This document shows, one piece after another, positions 63,347-64,000 of a stretch of 64,000 bases of DNA. Source of the stretch: Vibrio gangliei (lineage in GTDB: Bacteria; Pseudomonadota; Gammaproteobacteria; Enterobacterales; Vibrionaceae); the NCBI RefSeq assembly GCF_026001925.1, contig NZ_AP021869.1:372001-436000 (forward strand), read 5' to 3'. A program made the position numbers and the translations under genes. The notes under the pieces are model-generated. The model did not search any database, was not told the DNA's origin, and saw only the letters and a program-made list of their open reading frames with translations. The stretch's first letter is position 1; each line of letters starts with the position of its first letter.

Positions 63347-64000
63347 ATGACAATCGAAATTAATGTACCTGACATTGGTGCCGATGAGGTTGAAGTTACT
63401 GAGATTCTAGTAAACGTTGGTGACAAGGTTGAAGAAGAGCAGTCTTTAATTACTGTTGAAGGTGATAAAGCTTCAATGGAAGTACCTGCGCCACAAGCGG
63501 GTATCGTAAAAGAAATCAAAGTAAACGTGGGTGACTCTGTATCAACAGGTTCATTCATCATGGTGTTCGAAGCAGAAGGCGCAGCAGCGGCTCCAGCGGC
63601 AGAAGCACCACAAGCGGAAGCGGCTCCGGCAGCAGCCCCAGCAGCAGCTGAATTAAAAGAAGTGCATGTTCCTGACATTGGCGGTGATGAAGTTGAAGTG
63701 ACTGAAATCATGGTTGCTATCGGTGACAGCATTGAAGAAGAGCAATCACTTCTAACTGTTGAAGGCGATAAAGCATCAATGGAAGTACCTGCGCCATTTG
63801 CTGGTACGCTGAAAGAAATCAAAGTGGCAGCGGGCGATAAAGTCACCACTGGCTCATTGATCATGGTATTTGAAGTGGCAGGTTCTGGTGCGGCGGCTCC
63901 AGCTCCAGCAGCAGAGCAATCAGCGCCTGCGGCGGCCCCAGCAGCTTCAGCAGCAAAAGAAGTGAATGTACCTGATATTGGCGGTGATGAAGTTGAAGTG
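63347..64000 (+). CDS. aceF: Pyruvate dehydrogenase E2 (dihydrolipoamide acetyltransferase) AceF, 5' part
   Basis: Core of the pyruvate dehydrogenase complex. The 218 codons present encode two complete lipoyl domains, each with the [12 protein letters not shown] site (first lipoyl Lys is K41), separated by Ala/Pro/Glu-rich linkers, and the start of a third lipoyl domain at the window edge. The two units are also similar at DNA level. Start ATG has AAAGGA upstream. The catalytic domain lies beyond the window. Confidence 0.97.
   Translation, partial: MTIEINVPDIGADEVEVTEILVNVGDKVEEEQSLITVEGDKASMEVPAPQAGIVKEIKVNVGDSVSTGSFIMVFEAEGAAAAPAAEAPQAEAAPAAAPAAAELKEVHVPDIGGDEVEVTEIMVAIGDSIEEEQSLLTVEGDKASMEVPAPFAGTLKEIKVAAGDKVTTGSLIMVFEVAGSGAAAPAPAAEQSAPAAAPAASAAKEVNVPDIGGDEVEV

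Noticed and set aside
63328..63864. 178-codon minus-strand frame opposite aceF
   Set aside because: It is Ser/Ala/Thr-rich and mirrors the repeated lipoyl domains and linkers of aceF, with no ribosome site or promoter.

Overview
The window is a continuous stretch of core chromosome from a gammaproteobacterium, most likely Vibrio or a close relative in the Vibrionaceae. The evidence is gene order (mutL-miaA-hfq-hflX-hflK-hflC, purA-nsrR-rnr-rlmB, rpsF-priB-rpsR-rplI, dnaB-alr, a TAXI-type binding protein beside argR-mdh, dciA next to secA, pilABCD-coaE-zapD-yacG) and the close similarity of the proteins to Vibrio and E. coli orthologues. There is no rRNA, tRNA, prophage, insertion sequence, integron or CRISPR. 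Nearly all genes are full-length housekeeping genes. Only the two ends are cut: the tail of mutL at the left and the first part of aceF at the right.

Layout. 1-7.0 kb: mutL end, miaA, hfq, hflX, hflK, hflC, a DUF2065 protein and purA. 7.1-8.8 kb: a nitric-oxide module, hmp and nsrR, divergent across two tandem NsrR-type operators. 8.9-13.9 kb: rnr, rlmB and the rpsF-priB-rpsR-rplI operon, whose leader contains an S6:S18-type hairpin. 14.1-21.3 kb: a DUF481 outer-membrane protein, dnaB, alr, an Omp85/D15-like protein and pgi. 21.4-29.2 kb: ppa, fbp, mpl, ubiX and thiBPQ under a TPP riboswitch. 29.2-36.9 kb: a six-helix membrane protein of unknown function, a PIN-PhoH ATPase, rapA, rluA and a 2-hydroxyacid dehydrogenase. 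37-45.2 kb: a TAXI binding protein, argR, mdh, ispB, rplU-rpmA-obgE, yjjP-yjjB and folA. 45.3-50.6 kb: a HopJ-family protein, a DUF547 protein, dciA, secA and mutT. 51.0-58.5 kb: yacG, zapD, coaE, the type IV pilus genes pilD, pilC, pilB and pilA, and nadC. 58.8-64 kb: ampD, pdhR, aceE and the start of aceF.

The genes form ordinary functional groups: translation and RNA turnover (hfq, rnr, rlmB, ribosomal proteins, obgE, rluA), replication (dnaB with its loader dciA, priB), envelope biogenesis and secretion (secA, alr, mpl, ampD, pilABCD), central metabolism (pgi, fbp, mdh, aceEF with pdhR, ppa) and cofactors (thiBPQ, ubiX, nadC, coaE, folA, ispB). Control sites readable from the DNA include a TPP riboswitch, NsrR operators, two PdhR-like palindromes and an overlapping FNR/CRP site ahead of pdhR.

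The least explained feature is a family of non-coding intergenic elements at seven places, several beginning at or within a few bases of a stop codon. They combine inverted copies of a GC-rich core (ACGAGCAGCG followed by AGCGCCCGAG) with 7-base tandem repeats (CGAGAAC, CGAGAGC, CTAGGAA, GACCCTA). I found no convincing new multi-gene system; this repeat family and the unknown six-helix membrane protein are the best candidates for something undescribed.
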